DNA of 28,737 bases from assembly GCA_905212085.1 (NCBI GenBank), contig CAJMDF010000024.1, positions 1 through 28,737 of the forward strand. Direction: 5' to 3'. How positions within the stretch are numbered: the first letter of the stretch is position 1; the number at the start of each line of letters is the position of its first letter. The notes beneath the pieces are model-generated. The model was not told the origin of the DNA, did not search any database, and saw nothing but the letters and a program-made list of their open reading frames with translations. Of the stretch, positions 7,092 to 14,333 are shown piece after piece. The translations under genes were made by a program, and so were the position numbers. The stretch is from an uncultured Clostridium sp. (lineage in GTDB: Bacteria > Cyanobacteriota > Vampirovibrionia > Gastranaerophilales > Gastranaerophilaceae).

Positions 7092-8403
7092 TAATATATT
7101 AAAATTTACTCAATCAAAATTTAAATATTTGTATGAAAATAGTTTATTTTTACAAGAGATAGATAATATTATATTTTTATCTATACTAGCAGTATTTTTA
7201 TCATCTACTGTAATGTCATCTGATGTTATTGGTTTTATAGCATTAATTACTGTATTTCTTACTTTTGTAAAAATATTAACTAAACCTAATGAAAAATTGG
7301 ATTGCAAAAACTTTGAATTATGGCTTTTAGCTTATTTTATGATTGTGATAATAAGTTTGGCAGGCTCTACTTTATTTCATTTAAGTTTAAAAGGTTTTTT
7401 CAAAACATTTACATATTTAGCTTTTTATTTTTCATTGGTTCAATATCTTAAAAATAATAAAAATAAAATTCCATATATTCTTGCAACAATTGGTATTTGT
7501 GTAAGTTTTGAGTCTATAGTCGGATTTTTGCAAAACTTTTCTCATGTTGAAGAAATATCAGGTTGGCAAGATGTTTCAGGGTTAAATCCAGAAGAGGTTA
7601 TGACTCGTGTGTACGGGACTTTAAAGCCTTATAATCCGAATTTGTTAGGTGGATATTTTGTAGCAGGTATTCCTGCGTTATATGGATTAGCAGGATATTT
7701 GTTTACTGATAAAAAATATAAATATTCAATAGTTGGATTAATTTTAGCATTATTTTCAACTATGACATTGTTTTTAACAGGTTGTCGCGGATCATATATC
7801 GGTATGATGGTAATTTTTGCCGGTATGTTTGCAGTATCTGCTAAATATTTATGGAATAATTATAAGCAAATATATTTATCTATTGTCGGTGTTGTTGTTG
7901 CTATTGCAACATCTGCAATACTATTAGTTACATCTTTGAGAGCAAGAGTCCTTTCAATTTTTGCAATGCGTCAGGATTCTTCAAATTCATTCAGGTTTAA
8001 TGTTTACCATTCTTCTGTTGAAATGTTTAAAGATAACTGGTTATTGGGTATTGGTGTCGGTAATCAAAACTTTAGAGAAATATATGGTTTGTATATGAAA
8101 ACAGGTTTTGATGCATTAAGTGCTTACAATATCTTTTTGGAAATTGCAGTTGAAAGCGGAATTTTTGCATTAATTGCTTTTGTTGGATTTTTAATAACTT
8201 TAGTAAAAGATGCAATTAATTTTATATTAAAATCAAATGATACAAAAGCTGTGATAATTGTATCTTCTGCAATTATCTCAATTGTAGCTGTATGTATTCA
8301 TGGTATGGTAGATACTGTATTTTTCAGACCGCAAATTCAGTTTATTTTTTGGACAATGGTAGCAGTTGCTAGAGCTTTGATTTTTGATAATGAGTTAGTT
8401 TAG
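7072..8403 (+). CDS. O-antigen ligase/polymerase family membrane protein (Wzy/WaaL-like)
   Basis: Up to 443 residues with about ten hydrophobic segments spread over the whole length. The region 'RVYGTLKPYNPNLLGGYFVAGIP', then 'FLTGCRGSYIGM', then a large loop with 'RFNVYHSSVEMFKDNWLLGIGVGNQNF' and 'NIFLEIAVESGIF' is the Wzy_C/O-antigen ligase signature. Such proteins join or polymerise lipid-linked glycans on the outer face of the inner membrane. The usual 'HN' before the 'L..E.G' element is 'YN' here. The start is uncertain: ATG at 7072, 7078 or 7084 all overlap the end of the DUF4330-like gene by 8-20 nt with no Shine-Dalgarno, implying translational coupling. Polymerase versus ligase cannot be told from sequence. 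Confidence 0.85.
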   Translation: MRMTMFNNILKFTQSKFKYLYENSLFLQEIDNIIFLSILAVFLSSTVMSSDVIGFIALITVFLTFVKILTKPNEKLDCKNFELWLLAYFMIVIISLAGSTLFHLSLKGFFKTFTYLAFYFSLVQYLKNNKNKIPYILATIGICVSFESIVGFLQNFSHVEEISGWQDVSGLNPEEVMTRVYGTLKPYNPNLLGGYFVAGIPALYGLAGYLFTDKKYKYSIVGLILALFSTMTLFLTGCRGSYIGMMVIFAGMFAVSAKYLWNNYKQIYLSIVGVVVAIATSAILLVTSLRARVLSIFAMRQDSSNSFRFNVYHSSVEMFKDNWLLGIGVGNQNFREIYGLYMKTGFDALSAYNIFLEIAVESGIFALIAFVGFLITLVKDAINFILKSNDTKAVIIVSSAIISIVAVCIHGMVDTVFFRPQIQFIFWTMVAVARALIFDNELV

Positions 8404-8504
8404 TGTTAAGTTTTTACATATTATTAAGCTTATATAAAGGCATGGAAATACTGTGGTAAACTAATACTATAGGCTATAAACTATGGCAAAAAAAGGAGAG
8501 AAAT

Positions 8505-9629
8505 ATGATACCTATTTTAGATTCAAAACGCCAATATGCTACTATTGGTTCAGAAGTTGAAAAAGCAGTTTGTGAAGTTTTACGTTCAGGATCTTATATT
8601 TTGGGACAAAATTGTAAAGCTTTTGAACAGGAAATGGCTGATTTTATCGGTTGTAAATATACTGTAGGCTTAAATTCAGGTACAGATGCTTTGCATATTG
8701 CATTAAGAGCTTTGGATATAGGCAAAGGTGATGAAGTAATTACTGTTGCATTTACATTCGTAGCTACAACAGAAGCTATCGGTATTGTTGGTGCAAAACC
8801 TGTTTTCGTTGATATTGATAAAGATACTTTTAACTTGGATGCTTCAAAATTAGAAGCTGCTATTACTCCAAGAACAAAAGCAATTATTCCTGTTCACTTA
8901 TATGGTCAACCTTGTGATATGGATACAATTATGGCTGTTGCTAAAAAGCATAATTTGCATGTTGTAGAAGATTGCTGTCAGGCTATCGGAGCATTATATA
9001 AAGGTAAAATGGTTGGTACATTCGGTGATTTTGGCTGCTTAAGCTTCTATCCTACTAAGAATTTAGGAGGAATGGGTGACGGTGGTCTATTAATGACTAG
9101 TGATGAAAAATTAAGAGATAGAGCTGTTGCTTTAAGAAACCACGGTGGTGCAATACGTTATCATCACGACGAAATTGGTGTAAACAGCCGTCTTGATGAA
9201 ATTCAAGCTGCTATTTTACGTGTTAAATTGCCTCATGTTAAAGATTGGAATGAAGCAAGACGTAAACATGCTTATTTCTATAATGAATTATTTAAAGATT
9301 GCGAAGATGTTCAAACTCCTAAAGAATTAGATAATACATATTGTGTTTATCACCAATACACAGTAAAAATTCCTAATCGTGATGAAGTTCATAAAATGCT
9401 TCAAGAAAGAGGAATTGGTGCAATGCTTTATTATCCTATTCCGTTACATTTACAAAAAGTTCATGAATACTTAGGAGTAGGCAAAGGTTCATTACCTGTA
9501 TCTGAAAAGAATACTGAAATGGTAATTTCTTTACCTATGTTCCCTGAAATTACTGAAGAAGAACAAAGAACAGTAGCTTCTACATTGATTGATTGTATTG
9601 AAAAATCAAAATCTAAAGCTGCTGTATAA
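8505..9629 (+). CDS. DegT/DnrJ/EryC1/StrS-family PLP-dependent sugar aminotransferase
   Basis: 374 residues. GGAGAG lies 6 nt before the ATG. Fold-type I PLP enzyme: 'VGLNSGTDALHIALRAL' (PLP phosphate pocket), D156 in 'VVEDCCQAIGA', the Schiff-base Lys K185 in 'SFYPTKNLGGMGDGG', and 'GVNSRLDEIQAAIL'. These enzymes transfer an amino group from Glu/Gln onto a nucleotide-linked keto sugar for surface polysaccharides. Adjacent glycan genes fit this. The exact sugar (WecE, ArnB, PseC, PglE-like) cannot be told. It is about 100 nt after the Wzy-like gene and may have its own weak promoter (TGGAAA - 16 bp - TACTAT within 8440-8475), and is followed by a strong terminator. Confidence 0.93.
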   Translation: MIPILDSKRQYATIGSEVEKAVCEVLRSGSYILGQNCKAFEQEMADFIGCKYTVGLNSGTDALHIALRALDIGKGDEVITVAFTFVATTEAIGIVGAKPVFVDIDKDTFNLDASKLEAAITPRTKAIIPVHLYGQPCDMDTIMAVAKKHNLHVVEDCCQAIGALYKGKMVGTFGDFGCLSFYPTKNLGGMGDGGLLMTSDEKLRDRAVALRNHGGAIRYHHDEIGVNSRLDEIQAAILRVKLPHVKDWNEARRKHAYFYNELFKDCEDVQTPKELDNTYCVYHQYTVKIPNRDEVHKMLQERGIGAMLYYPIPLHLQKVHEYLGVGKGSLPVSEKNTEMVISLPMFPEITEEEQRTVASTLIDCIEKSKSKAAV

Positions 9630-9644
9630 TTTAATTAATAAACT

Positions 9645-9683
9645 AAAAAAGACGATGCTTAATTTTAAGTGTCGTCTTTTTTT
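9645..9683. terminator. Bidirectional intrinsic terminator
   Basis: The plus strand reads an A-run, GACGA, then a stem of about 17 bp (two G-T wobbles) closed by a tiny TT loop, and TCGTC followed by seven T. The flanking A- and T-runs make it work in both directions. It sits 16 nt after the aminotransferase stop and overlaps the stop of the convergent small gene ending at 9682. Confidence 0.9.
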
Positions 9684-9975
9684 ATGAAATAAGATGTAAT
9701 TTGTTTCCAACTTCGGGACTAAATATATTTTGTCCTAATCCGACCATATTCCCAAATTGAGCATCTAATTGACTGCTTATTGGAACGGTTGTCCTTTGTG
9801 CTGTAAGCCCTAGAAATCCAATGTTATTGTTCGTCCGATTTGTCCTAAAGCTATTATAATCAGTGTTTGGCATTGTAATCGGACTGCTGCTTATTCCGGA
9901 GCCGTCCATACCCATTCCATATATGTCAGTATTTGCTGCTATTTTTCCTATTTTTAATTCGTCACCTGCAGCCAT
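9682..9975 (-). CDS. Small protein of unknown function
   Basis: 97 residues with a good ribosome binding site (GAGGT, 5 nt before the ATG). No family recognised. Composition is Gly/Asn/Ser/Thr/Ile rich with few charges ('DIYGMGMDGSGISSSP', 'NNNIGFLGLTAQRTTVP', 'GNMVGLGQNIFSPEVGN'). No signal peptide or membrane segment. It is the second gene of a two-gene unit, 18 nt after the 87-residue gene, and shares the terminator at 9645-9683 with the aminotransferase. Its reality rests on the ribosome binding site, gene pairing and terminator rather than homology. Confidence 0.6.
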   Translation of the reverse strand: MAAGDELKIGKIAANTDIYGMGMDGSGISSSPITMPNTDYNSFRTNRTNNNIGFLGLTAQRTTVPISSQLDAQFGNMVGLGQNIFSPEVGNKLHLIS

Positions 9976-9993
9976 ATTTTACCTCGTTTTTTT

Positions 9994-10257
9994 TTAAGCA
10001 AATAGATTTAACGTTCTTGTTACTTCTTCGCAGTAACCGTTTTTATAAGTATATTCTGTTGGAGGCTCTCCATTTACCTGACCAACGTAACCTGCTGTCG
10101 GTTGTTGCCATAGTCCCATACTTCTTGTATTGGCAAATGGATTTTCTCCTCCGACTGAATTTATGGAGTGCCTGCTTATATCTGTGTATAACTTTACTGC
10201 TTCTACCGGAGATGTTTTTTCACGGTAGACAGCATCAATTCTGCTTATTGCTGTCAT
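9994..10257 (-). CDS. Small protein of unknown function
   Basis: 87 residues, with AGGA 8 nt before the ATG. No recognised domain. The start 'TAISRIDAVYREKTSPVEAVKLYTDISRHS' looks helical; the rest is Gly/Pro/Asn rich ('VGGENPFANTR', 'TAGYVGQVNGEPPTEYTYKNG'). No signal peptide or membrane segment. It is first in a two-gene unit with the 97-residue gene, and the ~400-bp region upstream contains the palindromes and divergent small-RNA promoter listed below. Function unknown. Confidence 0.62.
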   Translation of the reverse strand: MTAISRIDAVYREKTSPVEAVKLYTDISRHSINSVGGENPFANTRSMGLWQQPTAGYVGQVNGEPPTEYTYKNGYCEEVTRTLNLFA

Positions 10258-10413
10258 GATGTAGTTCCTATTAGATATGTTATATATATAAAGTATATAA
10301 TATTGAAAAAATTGCCTTTTGTTTAAAATATCCCTTAATATTAATTAACATATCTTAGCGCATTATTTATACCCAATAAAAACAAAAAAATAACATAATG
10401 TTAAGTTTTGTAA

Positions 10414-10430
10414 AGTGTAAATTCTACACT
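10414..10430. repeat. Short inverted repeat (possible operator)
   Basis: AGTGTA, 5-nt centre, TACACT: a perfect 6-bp inverted repeat in the long gap between the small unknown gene (10257, minus) and the small-RNA promoter. The half-site AGTGTA recurs at 10521-10526 inside the transcribed region. It could be a binding site for a regulator of either direction. Confidence 0.3.
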
Positions 10431-10475
10431 ATATGGGTATTTTCAGATTTCAAAAAAAATTATTAATCCATTCTA

Positions 10476-10517
10476 TTGACATTTAAAATCTTATATGTAA
10501 TAATAATTACATAAGAT
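10476..10517 (+). promoter_or_regulatory. Promoter of the 10511-10650 small RNA with overlapping palindrome
   Basis: Perfect -35 TTGACA (10476-10481), a 17-bp spacer and AATAAT (10499-10504) preceded by TG one base upstream (extended -10). A near-perfect palindrome covers the -10 and start: arms at 10488-10501 and 10506-10517, differing only by a 2-nt insertion, core TATGTAA-N6-TTACATA. This is a plausible operator. Confidence 0.65.
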
Positions 10518-10650
10518 TTAAGTGTAGTCGAAACACTAAATATAAATAGATTCATTAACCCCAAAAACATATAAACTCCTAAATAATAAACACTAAAAGA
10601 GACCATTAGGATGCAGAAAACGACCCACTCAGCGATGAGTGGTTTTTTTT
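10511..10650 (+). ncRNA. Candidate ~140-nt small RNA
   Basis: It runs from the predicted start of the promoter at 10476 to the intrinsic terminator ending at 10650. There is no ORF of useful length with a ribosome binding site. Three local stems are visible: AGTGT/ACACT (10521-10537), TCCTAA/TTAGGA enclosing 23 nt in the 10575-10612 region, and the terminator stem. Unpaired C-rich stretches (AACCCC near 10557-10562) could pair with ribosome binding sites. It does not match 6S, SRP, tmRNA or RNase P features that I know. Both ends are predictions. Confidence 0.55.
10625..10650 (+). terminator. Intrinsic terminator of the small RNA
   Basis: CCACTCA, GCGA tetraloop, TGAGTGG (perfect 7-bp stem), then eight T. 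On the minus strand the following sequence is only GTCGTTTT, so it would be weak for the gene ending at 10653. Confidence 0.88.
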
Positions 10651-10652
10651 AT

Positions 10653-11189
10653 TTATATTCTGTAATTTATTTTATGTTTTACAAATAAGTTATTAAAGAA
10701 AGATTTATTATTTTTAATGTCTTTAACACTTAATTCCATTAGTAAATCTTTATCAAATGTTAATGTTAATTTATCTTTTGGAAAGAATATTTGATTAGTT
10801 GATTCCGAGCCAAAATTTATTGGTTTAAATTTATATTTTAAATGGAAAGGAATTGCTTCTGAAAGTGAAAGGATTTGAATTTTTTTAAGATTATTTTCTA
10901 TCAATTCAATAATACTTGTGAGGCGCATTATTTCGCCTAAGCCTATATGTATATTTTTATTTAAAAGAGTATTCATATTGCAGCCTTTAAAAGTATTTTC
11001 ATAAATTTTAAAGCTGTTTATTCCTACAATATTTTTTTTGTTGTCGATTAAAATTGTTTTAAATTTATTTTTTTCTTTAATTGTAGAAACAAAGACAGCT
11101 TGTCCTAAATTATTAAAAGCATTAAGGGAAGTTACAAGTTTATACTTCCCAAAATTTTTTAATTCTATATTGCTATTTTTAGTTATCAT
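10653..11189 (-). CDS. GNAT-like protein (divergent N-acetyltransferase fold)
   Basis: 178 residues. 'HIGLGEIMRLTSIIELIENNLKKIQILSLSEAIPFHLKYKFKP' around residues 81-123 has the layout of GNAT motif A and B (Gly-rich turn, helix, strand, 'A..FH.K..F.P'), so an acyl-CoA-binding fold is plausible. The pyrophosphate-binding loop (Q/R-x-x-G-x-G/A) is only partly kept. The first half ('FGKYKLVTSLNAFNNLGQ', 'KFKTILIDNKKNIVGINS') would be the leading strands. It follows rsmG by 12 nt without a clear ribosome binding site, so is probably the last gene of the 14134-10653 unit. The GNAT call is tentative. Confidence 0.5.
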   Translation of the reverse strand: MITKNSNIELKNFGKYKLVTSLNAFNNLGQAVFVSTIKEKNKFKTILIDNKKNIVGINSFKIYENTFKGCNMNTLLNKNIHIGLGEIMRLTSIIELIENNLKKIQILSLSEAIPFHLKYKFKPINFGSESTNQIFFPKDKLTLTFDKDLLMELSVKDIKNNKSFFNNLFVKHKINYRI

Positions 11190-11201
11190 TTTATTATATT
11201 G

Positions 11202-11798
11202 CTAATCAATTCTTCTTATTATTATAAGATTTCTCGTATGGTTTTCTTCCAGAGGTAAATTATATTTTATTATATCAATTACTTTTGAATTGAATTTTTT
11301 TAAAATATTTTGAGCTTCTTTTATTTCTTCTTCTGTACGTATTGATTTGTATGCAATAAAATACCCGTTTTTATTTAAAAGTGGCATTGCATAATTTGTA
11401 ATTACTTTAAGTGGTGCAACAGCTCTTGATGTAATGATATCAAATTTATCTTTAATATTTTCTGCTCTATCACAGATAGTATGAAGGTTTTTGATATTAA
11501 GTTCAGATTTCATATTTTCAATTGCGTTAATTTTTTTTCTAATACTATCTAAGCCGTATACTTGAATGTTTGGGTATTCTAAAGCTATTGGAACAGATGG
11601 AAACCCTCCTCCTGTTCCGATATCTAAAAGTTTTTTTGCTTTTATTGGATATTTTTCAAAGAATTTTTCAATGGAGAGGCTGTCAAATATATGTTTTTCC
11701 CATAGTAATTTTTCATCATTTTTTGATATTAAATTTAATTTTGAGTTTTGATTTAAAAATATTTTTATATAATCGTTAAAAAATTCTTTGTTTTTCAT
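11202..11798 (-). CDS. rsmG: 16S rRNA (guanine527-N7)-methyltransferase RsmG
   Basis: 198 residues. RsmG (GidB) methylates N7 of G527 in the 530 loop of 16S rRNA using S-adenosylmethionine. Diagnostic stretches are 'KLNLISKNDEKLLWEKHIFDSL' near the N-terminus, the SAM-binding loop 'LLDIGTGGGFPSVPIA' at 57-72, 'YGLDSIRKKINAIENM' and 'FDIITSRAVAPLKVI'. It is a little shorter than the usual 205-240 residues. The ATG overlaps the TGA of the upstream P-loop/TPR gene (ATGA), with AGGA upstream, so the two are translationally coupled. In many bacteria this gene sits near the origin with gidA/parAB; those are absent here. Confidence 0.96.
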   Translation of the reverse strand: MKNKEFFNDYIKIFLNQNSKLNLISKNDEKLLWEKHIFDSLSIEKFFEKYPIKAKKLLDIGTGGGFPSVPIALEYPNIQVYGLDSIRKKINAIENMKSELNIKNLHTICDRAENIKDKFDIITSRAVAPLKVITNYAMPLLNKNGYFIAYKSIRTEEEIKEAQNILKKFNSKVIDIIKYNLPLEENHTRNLIIIRRID

Positions 11799-14134
11799 TG
11801 TATTCCTAATTTCTTTATATCATTTATACGTATTTCAATTTTAGTTATATTATCTTTTGTAAAATTATTTAATGCAAGAGAATGTGCATTTTTATAGTAT
11901 TGTAGAGCATTTTTATAATCTTTTTTGTTGTAATAGTAATCTCCTAGGGCAAGATCTGATGATGTTATATAAAAAGGTTCATTTAGTTCAACTGCGCAAG
12001 CTTTTGCCTTTTTGAGGTATTCAAAACATTTTTCAGGATTTTTTAAAGAATAGATTTCTGCAAGTTTCATTGATGAAATATATATACCATTATAATTTTT
12101 TGTTATTTCATCAAGTCTTAAGCTTTCTTGCAAATATTTTACCGATAATTCTGTTTTCCCGTTTTCATCGAATATTGTTGCGAGATTTGTTAAAGAAGAA
12201 GATAAATATGCGTTAATTGTTGGATCTTGAGATGTTTCTACGCATTTTTTATAGTATTTTACGGCATTTTGAATTTCCCCTTCTTCATCGCAGTTAAGAG
12301 CATATTTAAAATAAAGTTCAGCTAATACATTTTTTTCAATCCCTACTGTTGATTGAGGTAGTATGTTTTTAAAGTCTTTGCCGGTTATACTTGCAAGAAG
12401 AAGTTTTGATTTTGTTTTGAGATTTAAAGAGATATCTTCTGTAATAATTTCGTTCAATATTTTTTCTGCTCTATCGCGTTTAAATGTAATATAGTATATG
12501 TTTGCTATTTCATATTTACATTCATTTATTTTTTCTGTATCTCCTGTTGAAAAGTAAAATTCTTCAGCTAACTCGTAATATTTAAGAGCATTGAACCAGT
12601 CAGAGAGCTTATTAAAGTTTTGAGCCAGTTTTGTATATATTTTGGGTAAAAAAGTATAATAATCATCATCACTGTTCATTGTAAGAGCTTTTTGATAAAT
12701 CATAATAACTTTTTTGTAGTTAAAATTTTGTTCTTCTTGTCTTGCAAGATTAATTAAATTTATTAATGAAAGATTTTTTATTTCATCGAGAGTTTTGTTG
12801 TTTTCATCTGAGATATCAACAAATTTATTTATAGAATTTGCAATTTTATTCATAATATTAATTTCATCTTCTTCTGAGTCAAAGACAAAAGAAATATGTT
12901 TGATTTGTTCATCTTTTTCTTGTTTTGTTTGTGCAATAGGTTTAACTATTTGAGGTTTGATAATTTGATTAGTTTGAATTTTTTGTATTGTTTTTTGAGG
13001 TAAAACAGGTTTTTTGGGGATAAACAATTCATGATATTCGATTTCTTTTCGCATAGTCTGTCTGGAGATTAGTAAATCTCTTTCTAGAGGTTTTAGCGGC
13101 AGTTGTGTATTGTATAGTTCAACACAACTTTTATGAATTTTGACTAAAATATTTTCTGCAATAGAATTTTCAGAGATTATTTTATAATAATCTTGTAGGT
13201 AAATCATTGCACCTTCTCTTGTGAGGACAAGATTATCGACAAGAAATGATATTTTTTCAGAGTTATATAAATTTAAATTTTTTAGTAAATTGATATTTAC
13301 AGGGTGGCGTATTATTGTTAAAAATCTTATCAAATGACCGCTTATTGGATCAACTAATGATAATGCTTCTCTAAGTATAAAATCATTGAATGATAAAAAA
13401 CTTTTTGTGTATCCAGATAAGAAATCTGTTAGGCTGAGTTTTCTAATCTGCATAATTTTTATAGATAATGTTGTATAAAAATAATAGCCTCTTGAGTATT
13501 TATATAATTCATCCGAAAGCGGTCCGATTTGTTTTATATCTTCAGATCTTAAGTATTTTTCAAATATCCCTTTATCCAGAGCATTTATTGCTACTCTGTC
13601 ATAATCCGTATTAAAATCCGAGTAATCGAATTTCCGTGATATTAGTATTATTTTAATTTTATTATTTTTAGATATATGAGAAAGAAAATTTAAAATCTCT
13701 GGTTTGTTATCTCTTAAGACTTGTTCAAAAGAATTTATAACTATAACAATAGGTTTTTCAATAGATTCAAAATATGCATTAATTTTTTGAGTAAAATTTT
13801 CAGTTCTAGCTTTTGGGACTTGAATTATATTTTGAGCTGTTAATTTTTTGAAACTGTCAAAAAATTCCAACAAGATATCATCAAGAATTGTTGTTTCAAA
13901 GCAGTTATATTTTAGTTTTATAACATCTTCATTTAAAAAAGATAATGCTTGATTAATAACATATATTTTTCCAGTGCCCATAAATCCGTTTACTAATAGC
14001 ATATGTTTATCGGATTTGAAAAAATTAATAATTTTTTCTATTTGACTAATGTTATTTTCAATAAGAAATTGATTAATTCCAATATCTTGTTTTTGAATAG
14101 CTTTTTTATCTTCAATGTCAGTTATAAATTCCAT
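11795..14134 (-). CDS. P-loop (STAND-like) ATPase with C-terminal TPR repeats
   Basis: 779 residues in three parts. Residues about 25-240 are a STAND/AAA-type NTPase core: Walker A 'NGFMGTGKIY' (G50-K56), Walker B-like 'PIVIVINSFEQVL' (about 128-140) and 'IILISR' (sensor-like). A winged-helix-like region follows (about 250-370), then a Gln/Lys/Pro linker (375-410). Residues about 440-779 are tandem TPR helices ('FNALKYYELAEEFYFSTGD', 'AVKYYKKCVETSQDPTINAY', 'NALQYYKNAHSLALNNF'). Oddities: the Walker A Ser/Thr after Lys is Ile 57 and the Walker B Asp is Asn, so ATP hydrolysis may be weak or lost. No toxic effector domain is fused. The start lacks a Shine-Dalgarno and the -10 lies 6 nt upstream (leaderless). 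Role unknown, perhaps signalling or a scaffold. Confidence 0.78.
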   Translation of the reverse strand: MEFITDIEDKKAIQKQDIGINQFLIENNISQIEKIINFFKSDKHMLLVNGFMGTGKIYVINQALSFLNEDVIKLKYNCFETTILDDILLEFFDSFKKLTAQNIIQVPKARTENFTQKINAYFESIEKPIVIVINSFEQVLRDNKPEILNFLSHISKNNKIKIILISRKFDYSDFNTDYDRVAINALDKGIFEKYLRSEDIKQIGPLSDELYKYSRGYYFYTTLSIKIMQIRKLSLTDFLSGYTKSFLSFNDFILREALSLVDPISGHLIRFLTIIRHPVNINLLKNLNLYNSEKISFLVDNLVLTREGAMIYLQDYYKIISENSIAENILVKIHKSCVELYNTQLPLKPLERDLLISRQTMRKEIEYHELFIPKKPVLPQKTIQKIQTNQIIKPQIVKPIAQTKQEKDEQIKHISFVFDSEEDEINIMNKIANSINKFVDISDENNKTLDEIKNLSLINLINLARQEEQNFNYKKVIMIYQKALTMNSDDDYYTFLPKIYTKLAQNFNKLSDWFNALKYYELAEEFYFSTGDTEKINECKYEIANIYYITFKRDRAEKILNEIITEDISLNLKTKSKLLLASITGKDFKNILPQSTVGIEKNVLAELYFKYALNCDEEGEIQNAVKYYKKCVETSQDPTINAYLSSSLTNLATIFDENGKTELSVKYLQESLRLDEITKNYNGIYISSMKLAEIYSLKNPEKCFEYLKKAKACAVELNEPFYITSSDLALGDYYYNKKDYKNALQYYKNAHSLALNNFTKDNITKIEIRINDIKKLGIQ

Positions 14135-14140
14135 AAAGCT

Positions 14141-14169
14141 ATATTAATAGATTTCTTAAAATTTTGCAA
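14141..14169 (-). promoter_or_regulatory. Promoter of the P-loop/TPR-rsmG unit (leaderless)
   Basis: Minus strand: TTGCAA (14169-14164), 17-bp spacer, TAATAT (14146-14141), then 6 nt to the ATG at 14134, so transcription should begin at or beside the start codon. TTGCAA is its own reverse complement; on the plus strand the same hexamer lies 17 bp before TACACT (14187-14192) and shortly before two TATAAT copies (14192-14203), which probably drive the gene at 14224. Confidence 0.6.
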
Positions 14170-14191
14170 ATCAAATATTTTTATAGTACAC

Positions 14192-14203
14192 TATAATTAT
14201 AAT
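14192..14203 (+). promoter_or_regulatory. Candidate -10 region for the envelope operon
   Basis: Two perfect TATAAT hexamers back to back (14192-14197 and 14198-14203), 15-20 nt before the AGGGGA ribosome binding site of the 34-residue gene. No good -35 at the right distance from either; the shared palindromic TTGCAA at 14164-14169 is 22 bp from the first. Confidence 0.4.
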
Positions 14204-14223
14204 ATTAAGATAAGGGGAATCGG

Positions 14224-14328
14224 ATGGAATTTTTCAGAAAACACCAGAGAGTAATTGTTGCAATAATTGGTATTACTTTTATTGCATGGACCGTTGGATT
14301 AATGATGTTGCCTCTTATGGTTAAATAA
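14224..14328 (+). CDS. 34-residue single-pass membrane peptide
   Basis: ATG at 14224 with AAGGGGA about 5 nt upstream, one of the best ribosome binding sites in the window. It encodes 34 residues: a basic, amphipathic start (MEFFRKHQR), then a hydrophobic helix (VIVAIIGITFIAWTVGLMM), ending LPLMVK. The start resembles the N-terminal anchor of SurA/PpiD-type chaperones ('FRKH.K...'), but no chaperone domain follows. It ends 5 nt before the ATG of the M23 endopeptidase, whose own ribosome binding site is poor, so this ORF likely couples translation into that gene and may itself be a functional partner. Likely inner membrane, N-in. Confidence 0.72.
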   Translation: MEFFRKHQRVIVAIIGITFIAWTVGLMMLPLMVK

Positions 14329-14333
14329 TAGAT

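Noticed and set aside
8442..8459. Mini-ORF M-E-I-L-W-stop before the DegT gene as a second attenuator leader
   Set aside because: Only one Trp codon, no suitably spaced ribosome binding site, and no terminator or alternative stems between it and the gene.
9933..10259. Plus-strand 108-codon ORF opposite the two small genes
   Set aside because: The minus-strand genes have good ribosome binding sites and a terminator, the plus ORF has none and looks like a Leu/Phe-rich shadow.
10511..10650. The small RNA as 6S, SRP or tmRNA
   Set aside because: No long bulged hairpin, no SRP tetraloop domain and no tRNA-like ends; only local stems are seen.
11795..14134. P-loop/TPR protein as an anti-phage Avs-type defence gene
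   Set aside because: No nuclease, protease, TIR or membrane effector domain; coupled to housekeeping rsmG; Walker residues degenerate.
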